Of a stretch of 46,444 nt of DNA, positions 16,999 to 25,028 are shown piece after piece. How positions within the stretch are numbered: the stretch's first letter is position 1; every line of letters starts with the position of its first letter. This stretch comes from an uncultured Pelagibacteraceae bacterium (GTDB lineage Bacteria > Pseudomonadota > Alphaproteobacteria > Pelagibacterales > Pelagibacteraceae). The stretch covers positions 1 to 46,444 of the forward strand of contig CACCZY010000006.1 of the NCBI GenBank assembly GCA_902550635.1, read 5' to 3'. The notes under the pieces are model-generated. The model was not told the origin of the DNA, did not search any database, and saw nothing but the letters and a program-made list of their open reading frames with translations. Made by a program: the position numbers and the translations under genes.

Positions 16999-17811
16999 TT
17001 ATTTAATCAGGATATTTTTGCTAGAGCCGTATGGAATATTAGATGCAAAATAATGAATATCATTAATTTTCATAAGACTGCTTATATCAAAAAACGAATA
17101 GTTATAAGATTTTAAAATTTTGATTAAATCATCAAGCGAATAGTTATTTTCTTTATATAAATAAGGAGCCAATTCCATAATAATTGGTATTTTATATTTC
17201 TTTAAAGTATTTTTTGCACTTTTAAAAACAAAAAGCTCATTTCCATCTACATCAATTTTAATTAATGAAATATTTTTAATTTTCTTATTTACAATAAATT
17301 CATCAAGAGAATAAGCTTTAGCAAATTTTGTAGATTTATATGATCCAAAATGATTTTTATGAAAATTTTTACTTTTTAAATTCCAACTTGAATAAACTTT
17401 AGAAGGTTTAATTTTTTTATTTGTAATAAATAATTGAAAAATTTTAATTCTTGAACTTAATTTTTGATTTAAATCTACATTTTTTTTTAATTTATTAAAA
17501 GCAAAATCAGTTGGTTCTATCGCATAAATTTTATTTTTTTTGAAAGCATGTGCAAACTGTAATGTTTGAATGCCTGAATTGGCTCCTATATCTATTATAG
17601 ATGAATTATTTTTAATATTTAATTTTTTAGATGAATTAATTATTTCATATTCGAATTTTTTAAAAATATATAGATTTAAATCAATACCTTCATTTAAATC
17701 AAAATTCCATTTAATTCCATTGACCTCACGAATAAATTTAGAGCTGGTAATAAATATATTTAAAATTTTCAAAATTATTTTTGCAACGAAAATTTTATAT
17801 TTGGTTTTCAA
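16999..17811 (-). CDS. FkbM-family SAM-dependent methyltransferase
   Basis: Putative O-methyltransferase acting on a sugar or glycolipid, 270 residues. SAM motif I appears as SIIDIGANSGIQTLQFA, followed by the acidic loop IYAIEPTDFAFNKLKKNVDLN (split motif, about residues 93-145). FkbM-type motif SLIKIDVDGNELFVFKSA is in the C-terminal half. The start is a TTG whose TG also belongs to the TGA stop of the upstream glycosyltransferase (TTGA overlap). No ATG or GTG is near, so coupled translation from TTG is the best model. Partner and substrate are unknown; pairing with a glycosyltransferase suggests surface glycan decoration. It is more A/T- and Lys/Asn/Ile-rich than core neighbours. Confidence 0.8.
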   Translation of the reverse strand: MKTKYKIFVAKIILKILNIFITSSKFIREVNGIKWNFDLNEGIDLNLYIFKKFEYEIINSSKKLNIKNNSSIIDIGANSGIQTLQFAHAFKKNKIYAIEPTDFAFNKLKKNVDLNQKLSSRIKIFQLFITNKKIKPSKVYSSWNLKSKNFHKNHFGSYKSTKFAKAYSLDEFIVNKKIKNISLIKIDVDGNELFVFKSAKNTLKKYKIPIIMELAPYLYKENNYSLDDLIKILKSYNYSFFDISSLMKINDIHYFASNIPYGSSKNILIK

Positions 17812-18938
17812 TTTGATAAAACTTTTTTTAATTTTAAATAGTGTCTGAATTTTGTATACTTCATTGCATTTTTTTTTGCTAAAATTTTAGAATTTTTATA
17901 ATCATTTATATTAAAATTAACTAATTTATTTTTAAGTTCATTTTTAAGATTTGTTTTAAATAATATTCCAGCTTTTCCATTTTGAAGAAACTCTTTTGGA
18001 CCATTTCGACAATCAGATGAAATTACAAACAAATTATTTACTGCAGCTTCAACGATTACAAAACCAACTTCTTCCCATAATGAAGTTAATATCAAGAAAC
18101 TTGCTTTTTTCATGTATGAATAAACTTTATCGGAATAACCTAATATAAATATTCTATCATTCATATTTAAAGATTTTATTTGTTTTTTTAAATTATATTT
18201 CTGTTCTCCATCACCTATTATGTAAAGATCAAAATTTTTATTTATTTTAAAAAAATTTGAGATTTCACTTATTAAATATGAATGATTTTTTTGTTTAGTA
18301 AGTCTTCCAACAGCTAGTATAAATTTTTTATTTGTTTTCTGACTAATTGGAAGATTGTTGTATAATGAAACTTTTTTAACATCAATTATTGCATCTGGTA
18401 AGAAAAATAATTTGTCTTTAGTAAATCCTCCTTTAATTAACTGGTCTAAAAGTTCTTGTGTTGGACATGTGATTTTATAAACTTTTTCTGCAAAGTATTT
18501 CCAATATACACGTCTAAAAAAATGTAGTTTTGGATATCCTGATATTCTCAATATACATTTAAATTTACCATTAAAAATTTTATTTATTAGTAGTGGTAAC
18601 GAAGTGATTAAATGAGCAATAACAAAATCTGGTTTATTTTTTTTGATTAAATTAATAAGAGGAAAGAACGATAATATAAAAATTATTGTATATGAAATTC
18701 TACTTAAAAAAATTCCTTTATATGGTAACAATTTAAAATATTTTAAACCTAGATCTATTAGTTCAATATTATTGTCTATTATTTCATTTTTATAATCATC
18801 CCATTCACCACAAGAGTTAATTATTGCAACTTCATTATTTAATGAATCATATTTTTTTAATGAATAAGCTGAATTAAGTGTTGATTTAATTGTTCCAACT
18901 TTTCCCAGACATGGGGACCAATAATAAATTTTTCTCAT
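17808..18938 (-). CDS. Glycosyltransferase family 4 (GT-B fold)
   Basis: Transfers a sugar from a nucleotide donor, probably to a lipid-linked glycan; acceptor unknown. It has 376 residues from the ATG at 18936-18938, opening MRKIYYWSPCLGKVGT. An in-frame TTG nine codons earlier is less likely. The donor domain has FILAVGRLTKQKNHSYLI, LYIIGDGEQKYNLKKQI and the E-x7-E type motif LWEEVGFVIVEAAVNN. These are followed by SSDCRNGPKEFL, a common GT4 feature. The gene lies just after tRNA-Arg and overlaps the methyltransferase by 4 bases. The pair forms a small islet between tRNA-Arg and the aap operon. Confidence 0.85.
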   Translation of the reverse strand: MRKIYYWSPCLGKVGTIKSTLNSAYSLKKYDSLNNEVAIINSCGEWDDYKNEIIDNNIELIDLGLKYFKLLPYKGIFLSRISYTIIFILSFFPLINLIKKNKPDFVIAHLITSLPLLINKIFNGKFKCILRISGYPKLHFFRRVYWKYFAEKVYKITCPTQELLDQLIKGGFTKDKLFFLPDAIIDVKKVSLYNNLPISQKTNKKFILAVGRLTKQKNHSYLISEISNFFKINKNFDLYIIGDGEQKYNLKKQIKSLNMNDRIFILGYSDKVYSYMKKASFLILTSLWEEVGFVIVEAAVNNLFVISSDCRNGPKEFLQNGKAGILFKTNLKNELKNKLVNFNINDYKNSKILAKKNAMKYTKFRHYLKLKKVLSN

Positions 18939-18971
18939 TTTAGAACTATTACAATTATTAAACAATTAAAA

Positions 18972-19048
18972 TGGCGCGCCCTGAAGGATTCGAACCTCCG
19001 ACCCACGGTTTAGAAAACCGTTGCTCTATCCAGCTGAGCTAAGGGCGC
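18972..19048 (-). tRNA. tRNA-Arg (TCT)
   Basis: On the minus strand acceptor GCGCCCT pairs with AGGGCGC, the discriminator is G and CCA is encoded at 18974-18972. The anticodon stem ACGGT/ACCGT encloses TTTCTAA with anticodon TCT. The T-arm has GGTTCGAATCC. It is 77 bases long. It sits between trkH and the glycosyltransferase islet. Confidence 0.97.
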
Positions 19049-19071
19049 TTAATATTTAATATAATTACAAT

Positions 19072-20475
19072 TTAGTATTTTATAAAGATTTTTTTTAAAA
19101 AAATCACAATTGTTAACAGCTCAATTCTTCCTAACATCATAAAAATTATAAGCAAATATTTTGAAAATATACTTAGGTCAACAAAATTAATTTGAGTTGA
19201 AATATAATTGGTTGAATTAACTGTATTTAATAATGTTAATATTGCTATTTTTATTGAGTTTTCAAAATTAAAATCATGAATTGACAGTAAAATACTTAAT
19301 ATAAAAACTGATATTATCAAAAAAAGCAATGTTAAAAAATATTTATTAATATCTTCATCCTTAATTTTGGCATCACTTAAAAAAAGCTTATTTATATATA
19401 TGTTTTTAGGCTTAGCATGTGAAATTAATTCATTAATTGAAAAAATAAAAATACAATAAACTTTGTACAATCTTAAACCAGAGCTAGTTGAAAAAAAAGA
19501 TCCACCAATGATAACAAGTGTTATAAAGAAAAATTCTAAAAAATAATTTTTATCACCAATTGATAAACCTATATTCGACACACTACTACATATTGAAAAA
19601 AATATTGTACTAAAATTGTAATCTTTTGCAAAAAGTAAATATGATATTGAAACAACAAATAATAAGTACAAAAAAAGATAAAAATCTTCTAAATAAAAAT
19701 TAAAAGATCTTTTTTTAATAAATAGGTTATAGCTCAAGAAAAGACTAAAATAAGATGAAAGCATTAATAAAGAAAAAACTATTATTTTAATTTCCGAATT
19801 CAAAATTACTGATATATCATTAAAAGGTAAAAAACCTCCCGAAGACATTAGTGTCATTGATAAATTGAATGAATCGAATGTTCTAAAATTAAAAATTTTT
19901 AATATTAAAAAAATAACTAATGTTATTGAAAAATATAATAATATAATTTTTAAACCTTGTTTAATAGTTTCAGATAAATTTAGTGATAGAAAATTTGTTA
20001 ATGTTTTTTTGAAATTTTCATCGAAAATATCAATTAATAATATTATTGAAAATAAAAAATATAATCCACCTATCCATTGTGAAGTTGATCTCCATATTAT
20101 TAAACTTTCATCTATATGTTTAATATTATTAAAAATTGTAAAACCTGTTGATGTAAAACCAGAAATAGCTTCAAAATATGAGTTTAATAAAGATAAATTA
20201 TATATGCTTAGATAGAATGGAATACTAATTATTAGTGGTAAAAATAAGTACCCTATAATAACAGTTAAAATTTTTTGATAAATATTTAATTTAATTAATA
20301 TATTTTTTTTAAGTAATAACAAAACTCCAAACACTAGTGATATTATCAACGTATATAAATATGTATCTAAATTTAAATATAAATTAAAATAATATGAATA
20401 AATAATATTAAAAAAAGATAAAATTGATATTAAAATACAAAAAGTTCCGATGTAAAAAAAACTAAAATTATTCAT
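19072..20475 (-). CDS. trkH: Trk-type potassium uptake channel subunit TrkH (divergent)
   Basis: Inner-membrane K+ channel-like subunit that works with TrkA, 467 residues with about ten hydrophobic segments. Four filter repeats are recognisable. Loop 1 is SGFTSTGFT (Gly111) followed by WRSTSQWIGG, loop 2 MSSGGF (about 211-215) and loop 3 SVSNIGL (Gly303). Loop 4 is LNTVNSTNY (416-424). In TrkH of E. coli type the fourth loop reads LNNLGPG; here the filter glycine aligns with Asn420. IIGGSFFSTSSG corresponds to the intramembrane GGCAGSTGGG region. The C-terminal LGRIELLTIVIFL is a typical TrkH ending. It starts 3 bases after trkA. The missing glycine could change Na+/K+ selectivity. Confidence 0.88.
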   Translation of the reverse strand: MNNFSFFYIGTFCILISILSFFNIIYSYYFNLYLNLDTYLYTLIISLVFGVLLLLKKNILIKLNIYQKILTVIIGYLFLPLIISIPFYLSIYNLSLLNSYFEAISGFTSTGFTIFNNIKHIDESLIIWRSTSQWIGGLYFLFSIILLIDIFDENFKKTLTNFLSLNLSETIKQGLKIILLYFSITLVIFLILKIFNFRTFDSFNLSMTLMSSGGFLPFNDISVILNSEIKIIVFSLLMLSSYFSLFLSYNLFIKKRSFNFYLEDFYLFLYLLFVVSISYLLFAKDYNFSTIFFSICSSVSNIGLSIGDKNYFLEFFFITLVIIGGSFFSTSSGLRLYKVYCIFIFSINELISHAKPKNIYINKLFLSDAKIKDEDINKYFLTLLFLIISVFILSILLSIHDFNFENSIKIAILTLLNTVNSTNYISTQINFVDLSIFSKYLLIIFMMLGRIELLTIVIFLKKIFIKY

Positions 20476-20478
20476 TAA

Positions 20479-21852
20479 TTATATACCGCTAATACGGAAT
20501 ATATTTTCAACGAGAGGTAATTCTTCTCTTTTAGCAAGGAACACAACTGTGTCGTTCTTTTTGAAAACAAAACTTGACCTAGGAATTATTATTTTATTAT
20601 CTCTTAAAACAGCTCCTATTCTAAATTCATCAGGAAGATTAGAATTTTTTAGTTCTTTATTTATTAACTCAGATGTTTCAATTATATCTGCTTCTATAAT
20701 TTCATACTCTCCATTAAGTATAGTATAAGCATCTTCTATTGTGCCTTTATGAACATGTTTTAAAATGCTTGAAACTGTATTCATTCTTGGATCAATTAAG
20801 TCATCAATTTTTAGGGATGATTGTAATAGTGAATAGTTAGCTTTATTTATCAAAGCCATAGTTCTTTTATTTTTTGAAAATTTTTCAACTACAACACTAA
20901 CCATAAGGTTATCTTCATCATCATTTGTAAGAGCTAGAACTGTTTCAACGTCTTCTAAATTTGCTTCTGATAGAACCTCTTCGTCAAGGCCATTCCCATT
21001 TATAACTATTGTATTATTCAGTTCTTTAGCAATATATTCAGCTCTATCTTTGTTTTTTTCAATAATTTTAATTCTTGCTTCATCAAAATTTTTTTCAATA
21101 TTTTTTGCTAAATTAAAACCTATATTTCCTCCACCAATTATTAATATTTTTTTAGATATTTTTTCATTATGGCCAAATGCCTCTAATGTTAATTGCATTT
21201 GTTCAGAATTTATTATTACATAAGCTTTATCATTTACATTCATTACATCATTTTTTTTTAACATTACAAATTTTTCATCTCGAATAACGCCCATTATATT
21301 AGCTTCTAAATTTGGAAATTTTTTTGTTAATTGGTTTAGTTTAATGTCAACTAAAGGGCAATTTTTACCAACTAAAATTTCTAAAAGTCTTATTTTATTA
21401 TCTGCGAAAGGTACATTGTCTATAGCTCCTGGAGCTTCAAGCTTTCTTAATATGGATTTTGCTATTTCAAGTTCTGGTGAAATAATAACATCTATAGGTA
21501 GGTTTTCTTTGTTATATACTTTTGAAAATTTTGGATTTAAGTAATCTTGTGATCTAATTCTTGCTATTTTTTTAGGAATATTAAAAACTGTATAAGCAAT
21601 TTGACAAATTAACATGTTAATTTCATCATTTTTAGTGACGGCTATAATCATATCGGAATTCGCGGCATCTGCTTTTTCCAAAACTGATGGATAAGTGGCT
21701 TTTCCAACAATTGCTTTAACATCAAGGGAATCTGTTATTTTTTGTATATCTTCGCTTGATTGGTCAATCATGGTGATTGAATGATCTTGAGCAGCCAGCA
21801 TTTTAGCAATAGTAAAACCAACTCTTCCTGCTCCACAAATAATTATATTCAT
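20479..21852 (-). CDS. trkA: Trk system potassium uptake protein TrkA (NAD-binding regulator)
   Basis: Cytoplasmic regulatory subunit that gates TrkH in response to bound nucleotide, 457 residues. It has two tandem RCK units. The first Rossmann motif is IIICGAGRVGFTIAKML (residues 3-19) and the second is ILIIGGGNIGFNLAKNIEKN near residue 235. Each is followed by a TrkA-C type domain (about 140-225 and 370-455). Length matches the family. It lies 4 bases after ntrX and 3 bases before trkH. NtrY-NtrX-TrkA is a common alphaproteobacterial gene order, and here trkH is attached as well, giving a complete K+ uptake unit in one operon with the two-component system. Confidence 0.95.
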   Translation of the reverse strand: MNIIICGAGRVGFTIAKMLAAQDHSITMIDQSSEDIQKITDSLDVKAIVGKATYPSVLEKADAANSDMIIAVTKNDEINMLICQIAYTVFNIPKKIARIRSQDYLNPKFSKVYNKENLPIDVIISPELEIAKSILRKLEAPGAIDNVPFADNKIRLLEILVGKNCPLVDIKLNQLTKKFPNLEANIMGVIRDEKFVMLKKNDVMNVNDKAYVIINSEQMQLTLEAFGHNEKISKKILIIGGGNIGFNLAKNIEKNFDEARIKIIEKNKDRAEYIAKELNNTIVINGNGLDEEVLSEANLEDVETVLALTNDDEDNLMVSVVVEKFSKNKRTMALINKANYSLLQSSLKIDDLIDPRMNTVSSILKHVHKGTIEDAYTILNGEYEIIEADIIETSELINKELKNSNLPDEFRIGAVLRDNKIIIPRSSFVFKKNDTVVFLAKREELPLVENIFRISGI

Positions 21853-21856
21853 AATT

Positions 21857-23215
21857 TTAGTTTAAATCTTTAACACCTAATAATTTTAACTTTCTATGAA
21901 GGGCAGATCTTTCCATTCCAACAAATTTAGCAGTTTTAGATATATTTCCACCAAATTTTTTTACTTGGTTTAATAAATATTCTTTTTCAAAATTTTCTCT
22001 TGCTTCCTTAAGTGGTATAGAAAGTGAATCGTTTAAAGAAAAATCTTCTGATCTAGAGTCTTTTAATGATTCTTTTATTATTTCCATAATTTTATATTTG
22101 TCATTTCCTGGTGATAAAATTGCTATTCTTTCTATTAAATTTCTTAGCTCTCTTACATTGCCTGGCCAGCTATAATTTAACAAATAATTATTATCTTCAA
22201 TAATAAATTTTTTAATATTATAATTTTTAGATATTTGCTCAGAAAAATATTCAATTAATAATGGGATATCTTCGATTCTGCTAGATAATGGAGCTATATC
22301 TATTTGAAAAACATTCAATCTATGAAACAAATCTTCTCTGAAATTTCCATTTTTAATTTCATTTTTAACATTTTTACTTGTTGAACAAATAATTCTAACA
22401 TTAACTTTTATATAATGATTTCCATTAATTCTTTTAAACTTTTGATCTATCAAAACTCTCAAAATTTTTGATTGTGTTTCTAAAGGTATTTCTGTTACTT
22501 CATCTATTAAAAGAATTCCCCCACTTGCATTTTCTAATGCACCATATGATATGGACCCGTCATTTTTTTCTTCACCAAAAAGTTCTTTTTCGTATTTTTT
22601 TACATCCAACAATGCTCCATTTAAAATAATAAACGGATTTTTAAATCTTTTAGATTTTTTGTGAATTTTTCTTGCTATTAACTCTTTTCCAGAACCAGTG
22701 GGTCCATAAATAAAAACTCTACTTTCGGAGTTTGAAAGTTTATTTATTTGTTCTTTTATTGTTAAAATATTTTGGCTTTTGCCTACAAGCTCAAATGAAT
22801 GAAAAAGTTGTGTTTTAAGACTTTTGTTTTCTTTAATCAAATTGATTTTTTCTACAGCTCTATTTACAAAATTCATTAATCTTTCTCTGTCAAATGGTTT
22901 TTGTATAAATTCAAATGCACCTGATTTTAAAGACTCAATTGCCATTTCGATATTTGCATGTCCTGATATAATAATTACTGGAACATCTTTGTTTTTTTGT
23001 TTTAAATGATTTAGCAACTCTATTCCATCATTATCTCCTTTATCTAATTTAACATCTATGATTGCTACATCTGGAATTTTTTTATCTATCTCTGAAAGTG
23101 CTTGATTATAATTTGCCGCAAGTCTAGTTTTAAAACCTGCATCTTTGATCATATCATCTAATATGATACGTATATCTGCATTATCATCTACTATAAGTAT
23201 TTCTGTTGTGTTCAT
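21857..23215 (-). CDS. ntrX: Response regulator NtrX (AAA+ type, GAFTGA loop lost)
   Basis: DNA-binding response regulator partnered with NtrY, 452 residues. The receiver domain covers residues 1-120 with phospho-acceptor Asp54 (AIIDVKL). The AAA+ domain (about 140-370) has Walker A GPTGSGKE at 171-178, Walker B LLIDE and arginine-finger region REDLFHRLN. A Fis-type HTH ends the protein (GGNISKTAKFVGMERSALHR, 422-441). Where sigma-54 activators have GAFTGA after ELFGHEK, this protein has ELFGEEKNDGSISYGALENA, shorter and without the motif. Contact with sigma-54 is therefore not expected, fitting the reported absence of RpoN from SAR11 genomes (from memory). It lies 6 bases after ntrY. Confidence 0.93.
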   Translation of the reverse strand: MNTTEILIVDDNADIRIILDDMIKDAGFKTRLAANYNQALSEIDKKIPDVAIIDVKLDKGDNDGIELLNHLKQKNKDVPVIIISGHANIEMAIESLKSGAFEFIQKPFDRERLMNFVNRAVEKINLIKENKSLKTQLFHSFELVGKSQNILTIKEQINKLSNSESRVFIYGPTGSGKELIARKIHKKSKRFKNPFIILNGALLDVKKYEKELFGEEKNDGSISYGALENASGGILLIDEVTEIPLETQSKILRVLIDQKFKRINGNHYIKVNVRIICSTSKNVKNEIKNGNFREDLFHRLNVFQIDIAPLSSRIEDIPLLIEYFSEQISKNYNIKKFIIEDNNYLLNYSWPGNVRELRNLIERIAILSPGNDKYKIMEIIKESLKDSRSEDFSLNDSLSIPLKEARENFEKEYLLNQVKKFGGNISKTAKFVGMERSALHRKLKLLGVKDLN

Positions 23216-23221
23216 AAATAT

Positions 23222-24991
23222 CTAAATAGGCAATAATATTTCTATCTTAGCTCCATCATCGCTTTTTAAAAAAGTCATATTTCCATTATGATCATTTATA
23301 ATTTTATTTACAATTGGAAGTCCAAGACCTGTTCCATTTTTCTTTGTTGTAAAGTAAGGTTTCGTTATATTTTCTATATTTTTTTTTGGAAAACCAATTC
23401 CATTATCAGTAATTATAACTTTTATATAATCTTTATTTTTAAGAAATTCTATATTTATTATCCCTTTAAAATCATGGTTTTTAAAGGCTTTTTCTTTAAT
23501 ACTTTCTACAGAATTTTTAATTAAATTAAAAAAAGCACGATTTAATTGTTCAAGATCACAATTAATGAATATATCTTTTTGACCAATAATTTTTATTGAA
23601 ATTTTTTGATCAACATTTCTTAAAATAGATATATTTGAATTAATCAATTCATAAAGATTATTTTTTTTCATAATAGGTTTGGGCATTCTGGCGAAGTCAG
23701 AAAATTCATTAACTAAATTTTCAATTTGCTTAATTTGTTTATAAATTGTTTTAAGATATTCTTCATACTTATTTTTTTCATTTTCAGGAAAATTTTTAAT
23801 ATATTTGCTTCTTAATTGATCTATAGTTAATTGAATTGGAGTAAGAGGATTTTTTATTTCATGAGCAAGTTTTCTAGCAACATTCTCCCATGCTTCATGT
23901 CTTTCTGTTAATAAGAGTTTATCTTGTTGGTTTTTTAACCTATCAATCATAGAATTAAAATTTTTAATTAAAATTTCAAGTTCTTTATCAGTTTTAATTT
24001 CTGGGACTTTAACATCAAGTTTTCCTTTACCTATATCATCTGATGCTGATATTAAATTATTAATTGACAAAAAAAATCTAGAAGAAAATCTTATAGCAAT
24101 AGTTATGGAAAGGAAAAGTAGTAACGCAACTACAATAATATAAATTAAAGCAAATGAATATTTAATTCCTGAGCTTTGACTTTCTACTACATAATAAAAA
24201 TCTATAGCTTCTTCTGATTCTTTAAGATAATTTGAAATTTTTTGGTCAAGAAATTTTACTACATATAAATAAGTATCAACATACTGATTAAGTTTAATTA
24301 TGGCTGCTGATGAATTTTTTGGTGTATTAATAATTTTTAAAGGTTTATCTTGATTAAAAACCATTTCCAATGCTCTTTTATCTGGAGGGCTATATTTGTT
24401 ATCTAACGAAGATGATATTATTAAATTTCCATTGCTATCTATCAAATAAATTTCATCAATTTCTCTAACTAATTTTTGAGTATTTAATATATTCATAAAT
24501 CTTTTTGGATTTTCATAGAATACATTTACGCTTTTATTTAAATCTAAGGACACAAGCAAAATATCAGATTCTATTTTGTTTCTTAAATCTTCTACATAGC
24601 TTTTTGCAATTTCATAAGAATTATTGACTGCAACAGTGATTTTTTTATCAAAATATTTTTCTAAGGCAAATGAAAATAAAAATAGAGAAAAAACTGAAAT
24701 TAATATTGATGGTATTAATGTAAATAAAGAAAAGAAAGTTATATATTTCTTGTTAGCTATAGAGCCTTTAACGTTAATATCTTGTTTTAAAGATTTCTTA
24801 ATATCTAAAAAGATTAGTAAGAAAAATAATATTAAGAGTGCTAAATCTACAATTAATAGAATCTGCAAATTGAATTCATTTAATTTTATAAAGCTTTTTT
24901 CAATAAAAGTTAAAAATGTTACAAATCCTACTGTTAAGGTAAAAATAAATATGATTATTAAAAAAATATTTCTTTTAATGAATGCTAGCAT
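23222..24991 (-). CDS. ntrY: Sensor histidine kinase NtrY (PAS-less)
   Basis: Membrane histidine kinase for NtrX, 589 residues. Membrane segments lie at about 8-30, 42-62 and 83-110, then a periplasmic stretch to about 278, and a further segment at about 279-300. HAMP covers about 300-352, directly followed by HisKA with His377 (ARKLAHEIKNPLTPIQL). The C-terminal ATPase domain has NLIKNSVESI, ITDNGIGFPKKN and GTGLGLPIVNKI. The LAHEIKNPLTPIQL box is diagnostic of NtrY. Usual NtrY proteins of about 730-770 residues have a PAS domain between HAMP and HisKA; it is absent here. The start is only 37 bases from the divergent ispDF start. Confidence 0.93.
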   Translation of the reverse strand: MLAFIKRNIFLIIIFIFTLTVGFVTFLTFIEKSFIKLNEFNLQILLIVDLALLILFFLLIFLDIKKSLKQDINVKGSIANKKYITFFSLFTLIPSILISVFSLFLFSFALEKYFDKKITVAVNNSYEIAKSYVEDLRNKIESDILLVSLDLNKSVNVFYENPKRFMNILNTQKLVREIDEIYLIDSNGNLIISSSLDNKYSPPDKRALEMVFNQDKPLKIINTPKNSSAAIIKLNQYVDTYLYVVKFLDQKISNYLKESEEAIDFYYVVESQSSGIKYSFALIYIIVVALLLFLSITIAIRFSSRFFLSINNLISASDDIGKGKLDVKVPEIKTDKELEILIKNFNSMIDRLKNQQDKLLLTERHEAWENVARKLAHEIKNPLTPIQLTIDQLRSKYIKNFPENEKNKYEEYLKTIYKQIKQIENLVNEFSDFARMPKPIMKKNNLYELINSNISILRNVDQKISIKIIGQKDIFINCDLEQLNRAFFNLIKNSVESIKEKAFKNHDFKGIINIEFLKNKDYIKVIITDNGIGFPKKNIENITKPYFTTKKNGTGLGLPIVNKIINDHNGNMTFLKSDDGAKIEILLPI

Positions 24992-25028
24992 AAAATAAAT
25001 ATATATTTATTTAATTATAAAAAAATAC
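24992..25028. promoter_or_regulatory. 37-base divergent promoter region of ntrY and ispDF, with palindrome
   Basis: The whole gap between the two divergent start codons has a single C and otherwise only A and T. It contains a perfect 20-base palindrome AAATAAATATATATTTATTT (24993-25012) adjoining the ntrY ATG. Promoter elements for both genes must be packed here or lie inside the coding regions. Palindromes are easy to obtain by chance in pure A/T sequence, so operator function is uncertain. Confidence 0.4.

Noticed and set aside
16999..19048. Integrated mobile element at tRNA-Arg
   Set aside because: No integrase, transposase, or repeated tRNA 3' end was found; only two glycan genes are present, so a mobile element call is not supported.
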